This document shows positions 41,157 to 49,231 of a stretch of 64,000 nucleotides of DNA, piece by piece (position 1 is the first letter of the stretch; each line of letters begins with the position of its first letter). The translations under genes were made by a program, and so were the position numbers. This DNA comes from Amycolatopsis lexingtonensis (GTDB taxonomy: Bacteria > Actinomycetota > Actinomycetes > Mycobacteriales > Pseudonocardiaceae): assembly GCF_014873755.1 (NCBI RefSeq), contig NZ_JADBEG010000001.1:4900501-4964500 (forward strand), read 5' to 3'. Under the pieces are notes generated by a model. It searched no databases. It was not told where the DNA came from and worked only from the letters and a program-made list of their open reading frames with translations.

Positions 41157-41616
41157 AGCTGCGGAACCCGCGCCGCAGGTAGTTCGGCAGCGCGTTCGGG
41201 TGGTCGAGCGTCGAGGTGTGCAGCCAGACGCGGCGCACCCCCGGCGACGTCCAGGCGTCGGCGACGACGAGGGTGAGCGCGTACCCGCCGAGCCCCTTGC
41301 CGACGAACTCCGGGAGCAGCCCGAACGTGGTGATCTCGACGTCGCCGTCGTCCTGGGACTCGAAATCGGCGGCGCCGGCGACCTCGCCGCGGTACTCGAT
41401 CAGCCGGTACTGCCGGCCTGGTTCGGCGAGCCACCGCGCCCAATCGGCGTCCGAACGGGACGCGCTGGGCCACCGGTACGGCGTGCCGATGCGGACGTGC
41501 AGCTCGCGGATCAGCGGCCCGGGCTCGGCGGCTCGCAGCGTGACGCCGTCGACGAGCGGAGCCGGGTTGAGCTGCTCCGCGGCGGTCATTTCGAGCTGGG
41601 TGACGATCTCCTCCAC
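41140..41616 (-). CDS. GNAT-family N-acetyltransferase
   Basis: 158-aa protein with the acetyl-CoA binding core: YRLIEYRGEVAGAADFE (beta strands), VEITTFGLLPEFVGKGLGGYALTLVVADAW (motif A with G-K-G-L-G-G-Y) and RVWLHTSTLDHPNALPNYLRRGF (motif B). Probably acetylates an amine of a small molecule or protein. TAGGGT ends 6 nt before GTG 41616. Confidence 0.9.
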   Translation of the reverse strand: MEEIVTQLEMTAAEQLNPAPLVDGVTLRAAEPGPLIRELHVRIGTPYRWPSASRSDADWARWLAEPGRQYRLIEYRGEVAGAADFESQDDGDVEITTFGLLPEFVGKGLGGYALTLVVADAWTSPGVRRVWLHTSTLDHPNALPNYLRRGFRSFSRPA

Positions 41617-41622
41617 CGCGGC

Positions 41623-41628
41623 ACCCTA
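41623..41628 (-). promoter_or_regulatory. -10 element of GNAT gene, leaderless
   Basis: TAGGGT on the minus strand, 6 nt before GTG 41616. Confidence 0.4.
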
Positions 41629-42006
41629 CGGGGCGGGGACGGTGCTGTCAGCCGCTTTTCGGCCCACCGCGGCGGCCCGCAGCGCGGCCCCCATGGCGGC
41701 CGAGTCGTGGTCGGGTCCGCATCCCTCCACGATGACCAGATCACCCGGGATGTGGTCCGCGCGCAGCCGCAGGATCGCCTGGTAGGCGGGCGAGGCGTAC
41801 CACGCGTGCGCCGCGGCGGCGCTCGGGAACCCGATGAGCACGAGGCCGCCCGGCCAGTCGCCTTCCATCACCTCGACGGGAGCGCCGTGCACGAGGAACT
41901 CGCCACCGTAGGGGTCGAGCGTCGCCTGGATGCGCTCGAGGTACTGGAAGACCTCTTCGGACAGCTCGGCGGGCGGGCGCAGGTGGGCGAGTCCGTAGGC
42001 GGTCAT
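41626..42006 (-). CDS. DUF1330-domain protein
   Basis: 126-aa dimeric alpha+beta barrel-like protein (YGLAHLRPPAELSEEVFQYLERIQATLDPYGGEFLVHGAPVEVMEGDWPGGLVLIGFPSAAAAHAWYASPAYQ). Family function is unknown. ATG 42006 has AAAGGA 6 nt upstream, and that site is part of a perfect dyad that could hide it. TetR lies upstream on the same strand. Confidence 0.85.
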   Translation of the reverse strand: MTAYGLAHLRPPAELSEEVFQYLERIQATLDPYGGEFLVHGAPVEVMEGDWPGGLVLIGFPSAAAAHAWYASPAYQAILRLRADHIPGDLVIVEGCGPDHDSAAMGAALRAAAVGRKAADSTVPAP

Positions 42007-42011
42007 GGCGG

Positions 42012-42033
42012 TCCTTTCGTTGTCCTGAAAGGA
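42012..42033. promoter_or_regulatory. Dyad over the ribosome site of the DUF1330 gene
   Basis: TCCTTTC-n8-GAAAGGA. In the transcript the upstream TCCTTTC can pair with the GAAAGGA ribosome site; as DNA it could be a TetR operator. Confidence 0.45.
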
Positions 42034-42062
42034 ATACTCGCCCGCCCGCGGCGTGGAGTCGA

Positions 42063-42656
42063 TTACGCCGGAGGTAACGACGGCTGCCCGGCGAGCAGGC
42101 GGTCCACGAGTGCCTCGACGAGGTCGTGGCGCTGCGCGTCGGTGAACAACCCGGGCAGCGTCAGCCGTTCCATGATCAGCCAGTTCAGCGCGAGCCACAG
42201 CAGCACGACCGTCGTGCCGTCGCCGGGCAGGCCGGACTTTTCGTGGTACTCGACGTTGAAGTCGACGTCCTCGCGGATGCGGCGGGTGAGCACGTCCCGC
42301 AGCTCCGGCCGCCGGGTGGCTTCCAGCCGCAGTTCCAGCAGGGCGAGGAACCCGGTGGGGAACGCGGCGACGCGGTCCACGAGCCCGTGCATCAGCTCGG
42401 CGACGCGGGCCCGGTCGCGTGCCCCGGTCAGCCCGTCCGCGATGACGGCTTCGTCGACGAGCCGTTCGTAGACGCGTTCACCGGCGTGCTTGAGGATCTC
42501 GTCGCGGCCGGCGAAGTAGTTGGACGCCGTGCCGACCGGGACGCCGGCCTGCTGGTCGACCGCGCGGAAGGTGAGCCCCCGCGCGCCTTCGCGGGCGAGG
42601 ACGTCGATGGCGGCGTCGAGCAGGGCCGCGCGCCGTTCGGGGTTGCGTCGCACCAT
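42063..42656 (-). CDS. TetR-family regulator
   Basis: 197-aa regulator with helix-turn-helix at about 10-55 (LLDAAIDVLAREGARGLTFRAVDQQAGVPVGTASNYFAGRDEIL) and a TetR_C_6-like ligand domain. Its start has GGGAGAG. Encoded 56 bp before the DUF1330 gene on the same strand, which may be its target through the 42012-42033 dyad. Confidence 0.88.
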   Translation of the reverse strand: MVRRNPERRAALLDAAIDVLAREGARGLTFRAVDQQAGVPVGTASNYFAGRDEILKHAGERVYERLVDEAVIADGLTGARDRARVAELMHGLVDRVAAFPTGFLALLELRLEATRRPELRDVLTRRIREDVDFNVEYHEKSGLPGDGTTVVLLWLALNWLIMERLTLPGLFTDAQRHDLVEALVDRLLAGQPSLPPA

Positions 42657-42717
42657 GAGACTCTCCCGGCGTAGGACTCCGGGTAAAGTACTACAGCTGG
42701 AGTGCCAACGGGTGCGG

Positions 42718-43455
42718 CTAGACCTCCGCGACCGCGGCCAGCGCCTCCGGCAGCGTGAACGCGCCCGCGTACAGCGCCTTCCCCACGATCGACCCCTCGA
42801 CCCCGTCCGAAGCCAGCCCGGCCAGCGCGACCAGGTCGGCCACGCTCGACACCCCGCCCGAAGCGATCACCGGCGCGTCCGTGCGCGCGACGACGTCGCG
42901 CAGCAGCTCGAGGTTCGGGCCGCGCAGCGTGCCGTCCTTGCTCACGTCCGTGACGACGTAGCGGGACGCGCCGTCGCGGTCGAGGCGCTCCAGGACCTCC
43001 CACAGGTCGCCGCCGTCGGAGGTCCAGCCGCGGGCCGAGAGGCGGTGGCCGGCCTCGGTGATGCGCACGTCGAGGCCGATCGCGACGCGGTCGCCGTACT
43101 CGCCGATCACGCGCGCGGTCCACGCCGGGTCTTCGAGCGCGGCGGTGCCGAGGTTGACGCGGCGGGCGCCGGTGGCCAGCGCGGCCTTCAGCGACGCGTC
43201 GTCGCGGATGCCGCCGGAGAGCTCCACCTGGACGTCGAGCTTGCCGACGACCTCGGCGAGCAGCTCGCGGTTGCTGCCCTTGCCGAACGCGGCGTCGAGG
43301 TCGACGAGGTGGATCCACTCGGCGCCGTCGCGCTGCCAGGCGAGCGCCGCCTCCAGCGGGCTGCCGTAGGAGGTCTCGGTGCCGGCCTCGCCCTGGACGA
43401 GTCGCACGGCCTGGCCATCGGCCACATCAACGGCGGGAAGCAGCGTGAAAGTCAC
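42718..43455 (-). CDS. priA: Bifunctional HisA/TrpF isomerase PriA
   Basis: 245-aa barrel that isomerises ProFAR in histidine synthesis and, in the PriA form, also phosphoribosylanthranilate in tryptophan synthesis. Catalytic Asp10 (LLPAVDV) and Asp174 (VTDVSKDG) are present. Arg142 and Trp144 (ARGWTSDGG) correspond to the Arg143/Trp145 pair that lets M. tuberculosis PriA accept both substrates. No trpF is in the trp operon here, which agrees. GTG 43455 has TAGAGT 7 nt before it, so it is probably leaderless and separately transcribed from hisH. Confidence 0.95.
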   Translation of the reverse strand: MTFTLLPAVDVADGQAVRLVQGEAGTETSYGSPLEAALAWQRDGAEWIHLVDLDAAFGKGSNRELLAEVVGKLDVQVELSGGIRDDASLKAALATGARRVNLGTAALEDPAWTARVIGEYGDRVAIGLDVRITEAGHRLSARGWTSDGGDLWEVLERLDRDGASRYVVTDVSKDGTLRGPNLELLRDVVARTDAPVIASGGVSSVADLVALAGLASDGVEGSIVGKALYAGAFTLPEALAAVAEV

Positions 43456-43462
43456 GCCGGTA

Positions 43463-43468
43463 ACTCTA
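43463..43468 (-). promoter_or_regulatory. -10 element of priA, leaderless
   Basis: TAGAGT on the minus strand, 7 nt before GTG 43455, in the 36-bp hisH-priA gap. Confidence 0.45.
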
Positions 43469-43491
43469 GGGCGGAGACCCGGGTCACCCGG

Positions 43492-44118
43492 TCAGAGGGT
43501 CGCCAGCCAGTTGCGCAGCAGCTGAGCGCCCGCGTCGCCGGACTTCTCCGGGTGGAACTGGGTGGCCCACAGCGGCCCGTTCTCGACCGCGGCGACGAAG
43601 TCCTCGCCGTGGTTGGCCCAGGTGACCTTCGGCTCCTGGCCGGCCAGGCCGTCGAGCTCCCACTTGCGGGCGGCGTAGGAGTGGACGAAGTAGAACCGCT
43701 CGTCCGGGTCGAGGCCGGCGAACAGCTGCGAGTCCGCGGGCGCGCGCACGGTGTTCCAGCCCATGTGCGGCAGGACGTCGGCGTTGAGCCGGTCGACGAC
43801 ACCCGGCCACTCCCCCGTGCCCTCGGTCTCCTCGCCGTGCTCGACCCCGCGGGAGAAGAGGATCTGCATGCCGACGCAGATGCCGAGCACGGGGCGGCCG
43901 CCGGCGAGGCGCTTGCCGATGATCCGGTGGCCCTTGACCTCCAGCAGCCCCGCCATGCAGGCCGAGTACGCGCCGACGCCGGGCACGACCAGGCCGTCGG
44001 CCTCGATCGCGGCATGCGGGTCGGCGGTGACCTCGACGTCGGCCCCGGCGCGCGCGACGGCGCGTTCGGCGGAGCGGAGGTTGCCGGAACCGTAGTCGAG
44101 GATCACCACACGAGACAC
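43492..44118 (-). CDS. hisH: Imidazole glycerol phosphate synthase, glutaminase subunit
   Basis: 208-aa class I glutamine amidotransferase that supplies ammonia to HisF. Nucleophile Cys81 in LGICVGMQ and the His/Glu pair in TQFHPEKSG are seen, with ILDYGSGNL at the start. GTG 44118 follows TACGCT by 7 nt; GGGTGG is close too, so either leaderless or weakly leadered. Its partner hisF is 12 kb away. Confidence 0.96.
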   Translation of the reverse strand: MSRVVILDYGSGNLRSAERAVARAGADVEVTADPHAAIEADGLVVPGVGAYSACMAGLLEVKGHRIIGKRLAGGRPVLGICVGMQILFSRGVEHGEETEGTGEWPGVVDRLNADVLPHMGWNTVRAPADSQLFAGLDPDERFYFVHSYAARKWELDGLAGQEPKVTWANHGEDFVAAVENGPLWATQFHPEKSGDAGAQLLRNWLATL

Positions 44119-44125
44119 GCCACCC

Positions 44126-44131
44126 AGCGTA
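44126..44131 (-). promoter_or_regulatory. -10 element of hisH, leaderless
   Basis: TACGCT on the minus strand, 7 nt before GTG 44118, within the 23-bp gap to the upstream gene. Confidence 0.45.
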
Positions 44132-44141
44132 GCCGGAGGCC

Positions 44142-44996
44142 TCAGCGCCGCTCGAACGAATAGACGTCGGTCACGGTGTTGCACGGCGACGGCGGGACGA
44201 CCTCGACGCGCAGCACGCCGGCGTCGTAGTCGACGCCCTCCGGGGTGAAGGTGCCGGTACACGTGCTGACCAGCGGAACCTGGCCGATTTCCCGCACCTT
44301 CGCCGTGATGTCGTGGCCGTTGAGCGGGTGCGGGAGGTCGATCTGCAGGAGCTGCAGGTTCGTCGGGTACAGGTCGTTGTACGGGTCGCTGGTCGCGCAG
44401 ACCAGGCGGGTCGGGGTGACGAAGTCGCAGCCCTGGGCACTGCGGATGTGGTGGTCGAGGTGGACGCGGGCGGCGACGGGGAGGTCGCCGGCGGTCTTGG
44501 GGCCGCGGGGGTTGAGGAACGGCGTCGGCGAGACGTAGAGGCGGTCGATCTCGCCGAGCGGGCCCGAGACCAGCCACTGACCGTCGGGCGTGGCCGCGAC
44601 CTGGGCGTTCGCGTTGGCCGCCGGCTCGTCCGGCGCGAGCGGGTGGACGAACTCCGTCGTGCTGCCGTCGGGCCGGGTGACCAGGTACATCTTCCTGGCC
44701 GGCGTGGGGTTCACCGTGTCCTGGTAGACGTCGAAGACGTAGCCGCGCAGCGAGTCCGGGTCGCCGACGTGGCCCCAGCCCTCGTCCTTGAGCGGCTGCG
44801 GGATGGTCGCGCCGTTGCGGTAGACGAGTTCGGGCGCGTGGCCGGGCAGGCGCAGCGTGGTGAGGCCCTCGCCGCTGATCCGGTTCTCGGCGGTCGTGTG
44901 ACCGGCCTGGCGCCAGCCGGCTTCGTGAGCCCCGGCGACGCCGGTGGCGGTGAGCAGGGCGGCGGTGGTGAGGGCGAACAGACTGGCCGCGCGCAT
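44142..44996 (-). CDS. Secreted protein of unknown function
   Basis: 284-aa exported protein. A signal peptide spans about 1-23 ([23 protein letters not shown]). The mature part has propeller-like strands ([41 protein letters not shown]) and four cysteines, likely disulfides. I do not recognise a family. ATG 44996 has GAGGAG upstream; the longer frame start adds a basic leader without support. Confidence 0.75.
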   Translation of the reverse strand: MRAASLFALTTAALLTATGVAGAHEAGWRQAGHTTAENRISGEGLTTLRLPGHAPELVYRNGATIPQPLKDEGWGHVGDPDSLRGYVFDVYQDTVNPTPARKMYLVTRPDGSTTEFVHPLAPDEPAANANAQVAATPDGQWLVSGPLGEIDRLYVSPTPFLNPRGPKTAGDLPVAARVHLDHHIRSAQGCDFVTPTRLVCATSDPYNDLYPTNLQLLQIDLPHPLNGHDITAKVREIGQVPLVSTCTGTFTPEGVDYDAGVLRVEVVPPSPCNTVTDVYSFERR

Positions 44997-45166
44997 GGGC
45001 GCTCCTCGGGAGTAGAGGCCTTGGCGGCGGCGACGCGATTCTGCCATGGCGGGCGACGGGCCGGAAGAAACTCGCGCGGCGACGTTTTGCCGTCCCGCCG
45101 ACTGGGTATCAACTCACCCGATCGTGTGGGTTCCGCCCCGCGCGACCGGACGCCAGGGAGGCGAGG

Positions 45167-45343
45167 ATGGCCGAGGACGACGTGCTGTCGCAGCTGCTGA
45201 AAGCCTGGCGCGACGACATCGACAGCGTGCCCTTCCCGCAGTTCAGCGAGCTGCTCATCCCCCGGCAGCAGACGCGCCAGCGCGCCGCTTCGCAAGCATC
45301 TGTCGCGCGCGTGACGAACGCCACTCGGGGAACAGACGCCTGA
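45167..45343 (+). CDS. Small protein (58 aa)
   Basis: 58-aa ORF with a strong GGGAGG site 5 nt before ATG. MAEDDVLSQLLKAWRDDIDSVPFPQFSELL is acidic and amphipathic, followed by a basic tail. Codon use is normal for the window (G/C third bases in the first 40 codons). It resembles short conserved proteins I associate with Pseudonocardiales, but I cannot confirm this. Lies alone between a divergent secreted-protein gene and the acyl-CoA dehydrogenase, 48 bp before the latter. Confidence 0.55.
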   Translation: MAEDDVLSQLLKAWRDDIDSVPFPQFSELLIPRQQTRQRAASQASVARVTNATRGTDA

Positions 45344-45391
45344 CTGTGGTTTCCTGCGAGGGCCGCACCGACGCGTCCCCCGGGAGTCCTC

Positions 45392-46567
45392 ATGAGCAGC
45401 AGCACCCCTGATCCGCACGACTTCCTCGACCTCGACGCCGGGCTCGCCGAGGAGGAGCGCGCCATCCGCGACGCCGTGCGCGCGTACGCGAAGGACAACC
45501 TGCTCGACCACGTCGCCGACTGGTACGAAACGGGCGCGCTCCCGGCCGCTGAGCTGGCCAAAGGCTTCGGGTCGCTGGGCCTGCTCGGCATGCACCTGGA
45601 GGGCTACGGCTGCGCCGGCACCAGCGCGGTCGCGTACGGCATCGCGTGCCGCGAGCTCGAGGCCGTCGACTCCGGGCTGCGGAGCTTCGTGTCGGTGCAG
45701 GGCTCACTCGCGATGTACGCGATCCACAAGTGGGGCAGCGAAGAGCACCGTCAGGAGTGGCTGCCGCGGATGGCGACCGGCGACGCGCTGGGCTGCTTCG
45801 GGCTGACCGAGCCGGACGCGGGCAGCGACCCGGGCTCGATGCGGACGCGCGCGGTGCGCGACGGCTCCGACTGGGTGCTGTCGGGCACGAAGATGTGGAT
45901 CACCAACGGGACCGTCGCCGACGTCGCGGTCGTCTGGGCGCAGACCGACGACGGCGTCCGCGGCTTCGTGGTCCCGACGTCGACGCCGGGCTTCACCGCG
46001 AACGAGGTCAAGCACAAGCTGTCGCTGCGGGCGTCGCTGACGGCGGAACTGGTGCTGGACGGCGTGCGGCTGCCGGACTCGGCCGCCTTCCCCGAGGTCC
46101 GCGGGCTGCGCGGGCCGCTGTCCTGCCTGAACGAAGCCCGCTACGGCATCCTCTTCGGCGTCGTCGGCGCGGCGCGCGCCTGCTACGAAGCCGCGCTGGA
46201 GTACACGCTTTCGCGCGAGCAGTTCGGCAAGCCGCTGGCCGGGTTCCAGCTGACCCAGCGCAAGCTCGCCGACCTGCTCGTCGACGTCAACCGCGCCGGG
46301 CTGGTGGCGCTGCAGATCGGGCGGCTCAAGGACGCCGGGACGCTGCACCACAACCACGTCAGCTTCGGGAAGATGGCGAACGTCCGGTCGGCCCTCGACG
46401 CGGCGCGGACGGCCCGCTCGATGCTCGGCGCCAACGGGATTTCGCTGGAGTACCCGGTGATGCGGCACATGGCGAACCTCGAGACGGTGCTGACCTACGA
46501 AGGCACCGAGGAGATGCACGCGCTGTCACTCGGTCAGGCGATCACGGGACTCCCCGCCTTCCGCTGA
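45392..46567 (+). CDS. Acyl-CoA dehydrogenase, glutaryl-CoA dehydrogenase-like
   Basis: 391-aa FAD enzyme of the acyl-CoA dehydrogenase family. FAD/substrate motifs: CFGLTEPDAGSDPGSMRT, WITNGTVADVAVVWA, REQFGKPLAGFQLTQRKLADL and the catalytic Glu in LTYEGTEEMHAL. The pattern is nearest to glutaryl-CoA dehydrogenase, which would place it in lysine or tryptophan breakdown, but the usual Arg for a second carboxylate cannot be judged here. GGGAG site 5 nt before ATG. Confidence 0.9.
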   Translation: MSSSTPDPHDFLDLDAGLAEEERAIRDAVRAYAKDNLLDHVADWYETGALPAAELAKGFGSLGLLGMHLEGYGCAGTSAVAYGIACRELEAVDSGLRSFVSVQGSLAMYAIHKWGSEEHRQEWLPRMATGDALGCFGLTEPDAGSDPGSMRTRAVRDGSDWVLSGTKMWITNGTVADVAVVWAQTDDGVRGFVVPTSTPGFTANEVKHKLSLRASLTAELVLDGVRLPDSAAFPEVRGLRGPLSCLNEARYGILFGVVGAARACYEAALEYTLSREQFGKPLAGFQLTQRKLADLLVDVNRAGLVALQIGRLKDAGTLHHNHVSFGKMANVRSALDAARTARSMLGANGISLEYPVMRHMANLETVLTYEGTEEMHALSLGQAITGLPAFR

Positions 46568-46592
46568 TCCGGTTTTTGTCGGTGGTGGCCGC

Positions 46593-46598
46593 TAGCTT
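46593..46598 (+). promoter_or_regulatory. -10 element of NIPSNAP gene, leaderless
   Basis: TAGCTT, 7 nt before ATG 46606. Confidence 0.4.
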
Positions 46599-46605
46599 CG
46601 GCGGC

Positions 46606-47154
46606 ATGACCTTCACCGACTTCGAAACCGTCATCGAGCTCCGGCGCTACACCCTGCACCCGGGCCGGCGTGACGAGCTGATCGAGCTGTTCGAGCGCGA
46701 GTTCGTCGAGCCGCAGGAGGCCGCGGGCGCGCACTTGTTCGGCCTGTTCCGCGAGCGCGCGTCACCGGACAAGTTCGTGTGGGTGCGCGGTTTCCGCTCC
46801 ATGGAAGAACGCAAAGCGGCGCTCGAGGAGTTCTACTTCGGCCCGGTCTGGAAGGAGCACCGGGAGGCGGCGAACGCGACGATGATCGACTCGGACGACG
46901 TCCTGCTGCTGCGCCCGGTCCGGCGCGGGCTTTCGGCGCCACCACCGGGTTCGGGCCTGCACGTGGCGATCTCCCCGCCTGCTTCGCCACCGGATTCCGC
47001 GTTCGCGGCGTTCGAAACCGAGGCGTCCGAGAACACGTTCCCGCGGTTGCCGGTCCGCGCGGACGGCCCGTTTTCGGTGTGGTTCAGCCGGACGCCGCTC
47101 GGCGCGGAGACAGAACTGGAACTGGAGGCGACCGCGCGCTCACTCATCCGCTGA
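46606..47154 (+). CDS. NIPSNAP-family protein
   Basis: 182-aa protein. The first 100 residues are a NIPSNAP domain (VIELRRYTLHPGRRDELIELFEREFVEPQEAAGAHLFG, then FVWVRGFRSMEERKAALEEFYFGPVWKEH), a ferredoxin-like dimer fold; the rest repeats similar strands (SGLHVAIS, FSVWFSRTP). Function unknown. Convergent, 15-bp overlap with the NUDIX gene. Confidence 0.88.
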   Translation: MTFTDFETVIELRRYTLHPGRRDELIELFEREFVEPQEAAGAHLFGLFRERASPDKFVWVRGFRSMEERKAALEEFYFGPVWKEHREAANATMIDSDDVLLLRPVRRGLSAPPPGSGLHVAISPPASPPDSAFAAFETEASENTFPRLPVRADGPFSVWFSRTPLGAETELELEATARSLIR

Positions 47155-47568
47155 GAGGAGTTCGAGAAGCCCGGCCGGGTAAAGGACCTTGCCGCCGTCA
47201 CGGAAGTCCGCGAAGTCGACCCAGCGCGCGGTGGCGGGTTCGTCGATGATCTTCATCTCTTCAACCTCGTAGAAGGCGGGGTCGGTGAACGCGGCGTCGT
47301 AGAGGAAGGCGATCTCGTGGCCGGGATTCTCCTGCCAGGTAAAGATGTTCTCGAGCACGCCGACCCGCTTGCCGACGAGGAGCTCGGCGCCGAGCTCCTC
47401 GACGAACTCCCGCCGGAGGGCGTCCTCGGCACGCTCGCCGAACTCGATCCCGCCGCCGAGCGGCCGGCAGAACGTCTCGCCCTTGACGTCGTCGTGCCCT
47501 TCGAAGACGAGCAGCGCGTCGCCGCGCCACACGAGCCCGAGCGCGAGCGGCCTGATCCTGAACACCAT
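47140..47568 (-). CDS. NUDIX hydrolase
   Basis: 142-aa protein with a complete Nudix box, G-x5-E-x7-REUxEExGU, in GGGIEFGERAEDALRREFVEELGAEL (about 38-63). The enzymes cleave nucleoside diphosphates linked to other groups; the substrate is not predictable. TAGCGT ends 6 nt before ATG 47568. Confidence 0.9.
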   Translation of the reverse strand: MVFRIRPLALGLVWRGDALLVFEGHDDVKGETFCRPLGGGIEFGERAEDALRREFVEELGAELLVGKRVGVLENIFTWQENPGHEIAFLYDAAFTDPAFYEVEEMKIIDEPATARWVDFADFRDGGKVLYPAGLLELLSADE

Positions 47569-47574
47569 GGGGCC

Positions 47575-47580
47575 ACGCTA
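47575..47580 (-). promoter_or_regulatory. -10 element of NUDIX gene, leaderless
   Basis: TAGCGT on the minus strand, 6 nt before ATG 47568. Confidence 0.4.
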
Positions 47581-47590
47581 GCGGCCCCCG

Positions 47591-48484
47591 CTACCCCTGG
47601 AGGAAATCTTTGACCGACAACGCCAGTGATCCCGCGTCGAGACCGTGGGCCAGGTCGTGGTCCGCGATGCCGCCGTAGGTCCGGACTTCGGTGTCCCGGC
47701 GGACCCCGAGCGACCGCAACCGGTGCGGCACGTCGGAAAGCGCCTCCGCGACCCAGTGCGCGGACGTCCCGGCCAGGTACGGCTCGACCAGCACCACCTC
47801 CGGCGAGGCGGCCAAGGCGGCCGCGCGCAGGCCCGCGGCGTCGAACGGGCGGATCGTCGAGGCGTAGAGCACCGTGACGTCGAGGCCCGCCGTCGCGCGC
47901 AGGACGCGGTCCAGCACCGGCCCGACGGCCACGACCACTCCGCGCGAGCCCGCGCGCAGGCGCGTGAAGCCGACGCCGAGGTGCGGCGACGCGTTCTCCT
48001 GGGCCGAAAGGCGCAGGTAGATCCGGCCGTCACCGGGGATCGACTCGAGCAGCAGCCGGCGCGCCTCGTCCGGGTGACCCGGCACGTGCACGGTCCAGCC
48101 CGGCAGCGAATCGATCAGCGCGACGTCGCCCGGGGACTGGTGGGTGCGCCCGGCCGTCGACATGTCGTAGGAGGCGCCGTAGGAGACCAGGACTCCCCCG
48201 GCCTCCTGGTGGGAGAAGTCGAGCTTGATCTGCTCGAAGGCGCGCTCCACCAGGAACGACGGGAACGTGTGCACGATCGGCCGCAGGCCGGCGAGCGCCA
48301 GCCCGGCGCCCGCGCTGACCAGCAGCTGCTCGCGGATGCCGACGTTGATCACCCGGTCCGGGTGCCGCCGGGCGGCGCCCGCAAGCTGGGCGGCCGAAAT
48401 GTCGGCCAGCACGACGGCGACGTCCGGGTCCGCGTCGAGGATCTCTTCGGTGGTGCTCAGGAACACTTCGCGCATCGACGGCAT
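47591..48484 (-). CDS. Transketolase, C-terminal subunit
   Basis: 297-aa second half of a split transketolase. It has the pyrimidine-binding domain (VAVVLADISAAQLAGAARRHPDRVINVGIREQLLVSAGAGLALAGLRP, with the Glu for thiamine activation in GIREQ) and the C-terminal domain (VLYASTIRPFDAAGL, VVLVEPY). It starts 2 bp after the N-terminal subunit gene, so both are made together. Split forms are known in several bacteria. Controlled by the SoxR-type promoter upstream of the first gene. Confidence 0.88.
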   Translation of the reverse strand: MPSMREVFLSTTEEILDADPDVAVVLADISAAQLAGAARRHPDRVINVGIREQLLVSAGAGLALAGLRPIVHTFPSFLVERAFEQIKLDFSHQEAGGVLVSYGASYDMSTAGRTHQSPGDVALIDSLPGWTVHVPGHPDEARRLLLESIPGDGRIYLRLSAQENASPHLGVGFTRLRAGSRGVVVAVGPVLDRVLRATAGLDVTVLYASTIRPFDAAGLRAAALAASPEVVLVEPYLAGTSAHWVAEALSDVPHRLRSLGVRRDTEVRTYGGIADHDLAHGLDAGSLALSVKDFLQG

Positions 48485-48486
48485 GG

Positions 48487-49179
48487 TCAGCCCTTCGGTT
48501 CGACGACGGCGACCACCGCGAGCGGGCGGCCGGGGTGGGCGGTGGTGAAGGCGTCGTAGAGCGCGTCGTGGTCGCGGCCGGGCACCGTGCGGGTCTCCCA
48601 GCCTTCGACGGCGAAGCGGCGGGCGATGCCGCCCGGCCAACCGCGCGTCGAGGACTGGTTGTCGATCACCACCGCGGTGAGGTTCTCCAGGCCGGCGCGG
48701 GCCGCGACGACGATCGCCTCGTGGTTGGAGCCCTCGTCGAGCTCGGCGTCGCCGACGAGCGTCACGACCTTCGGCCCGGTCAGGCCGCGAGCGCGCAGGC
48801 CGAGCGCGGTGCCGAACGCGATGGGGAGGCCGTGGCCGAGGGACCCGCTGGAGATCTCGACGCCGGGGACCCGGCGCCGGTCGGGGTGGTGGCCGAGCCG
48901 CGACACCGGGTCGGACCAGGTCGGGAGTTCGGCTTCGTCGAGGAAGCCCTTGGCGGTGAGCACGGCGTAGTACGCCATCGGGCCGTGCCCTTTGGACAGC
49001 AGGAAACGGTCGCGATCGGGCTCGCGGAAGTTTTCGGGCGTGACGTCGAGGACGCGGTCGTAGAGCACCCACAGGACGTCCACAGTGGACTCCGCGGCGG
49101 CGCTGTGCTTGTCGTCACCGGTCATCAGCGAGATCAGCCGCGGCAAGTCGGCGTAGCCCGGTTCGGTCGCAGTGGTCAT
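48487..49179 (-). CDS. Transketolase, N-terminal (TPP-binding) subunit
   Basis: 230-aa first half of a split transketolase. It has the TPP diphosphate motif GDG-like VTLVGDAELDEGSNHEA...NLTAVVIDNQSS, GHGPMAYYAVL and HPDRRRVPGVEISSGSLGHGLPIAFGTALG. ATG 49179 lies 6 nt after a CATGGT -10, so it is probably leaderless. The likely reaction is two-carbon ketol transfer between sugar phosphates, but the true substrate of this split form is open. It is divergent from soxR. Confidence 0.88.
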   Translation of the reverse strand: MTTATEPGYADLPRLISLMTGDDKHSAAAESTVDVLWVLYDRVLDVTPENFREPDRDRFLLSKGHGPMAYYAVLTAKGFLDEAELPTWSDPVSRLGHHPDRRRVPGVEISSGSLGHGLPIAFGTALGLRARGLTGPKVVTLVGDAELDEGSNHEAIVVAARAGLENLTAVVIDNQSSTRGWPGGIARRFAVEGWETRTVPGRDHDALYDAFTTAHPGRPLAVVAVVEPKG

Positions 49180-49185
49180 GAGCCG

Positions 49186-49216
49186 ACCATGCAACCTCGA
49201 CTAAACTCGAAGTCAA
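49186..49216 (-). promoter_or_regulatory. SoxR-type promoter of the transketolase genes
   Basis: Minus strand TTGACT (49216-49211), 19-bp spacer, CATGGT (49191-49186), leaderless ATG 6 nt later. The spacer holds an imperfect dyad around CCTCGACT and CTCGAAG, close to the CCTCAAG-type SoxR box. The 19-bp spacer marks MerR-class activation. Confidence 0.75.
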
Positions 49217-49219
49217 GGA

Positions 49220-49225
49220 TAGCCT
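49220..49225 (+). promoter_or_regulatory. -10 element of soxR, leaderless
   Basis: TAGCCT ends 6 nt before GTG 49232, adjoining the divergent SoxR-box promoter. Confidence 0.5.
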
Positions 49226-49231
49226 GAGCAG

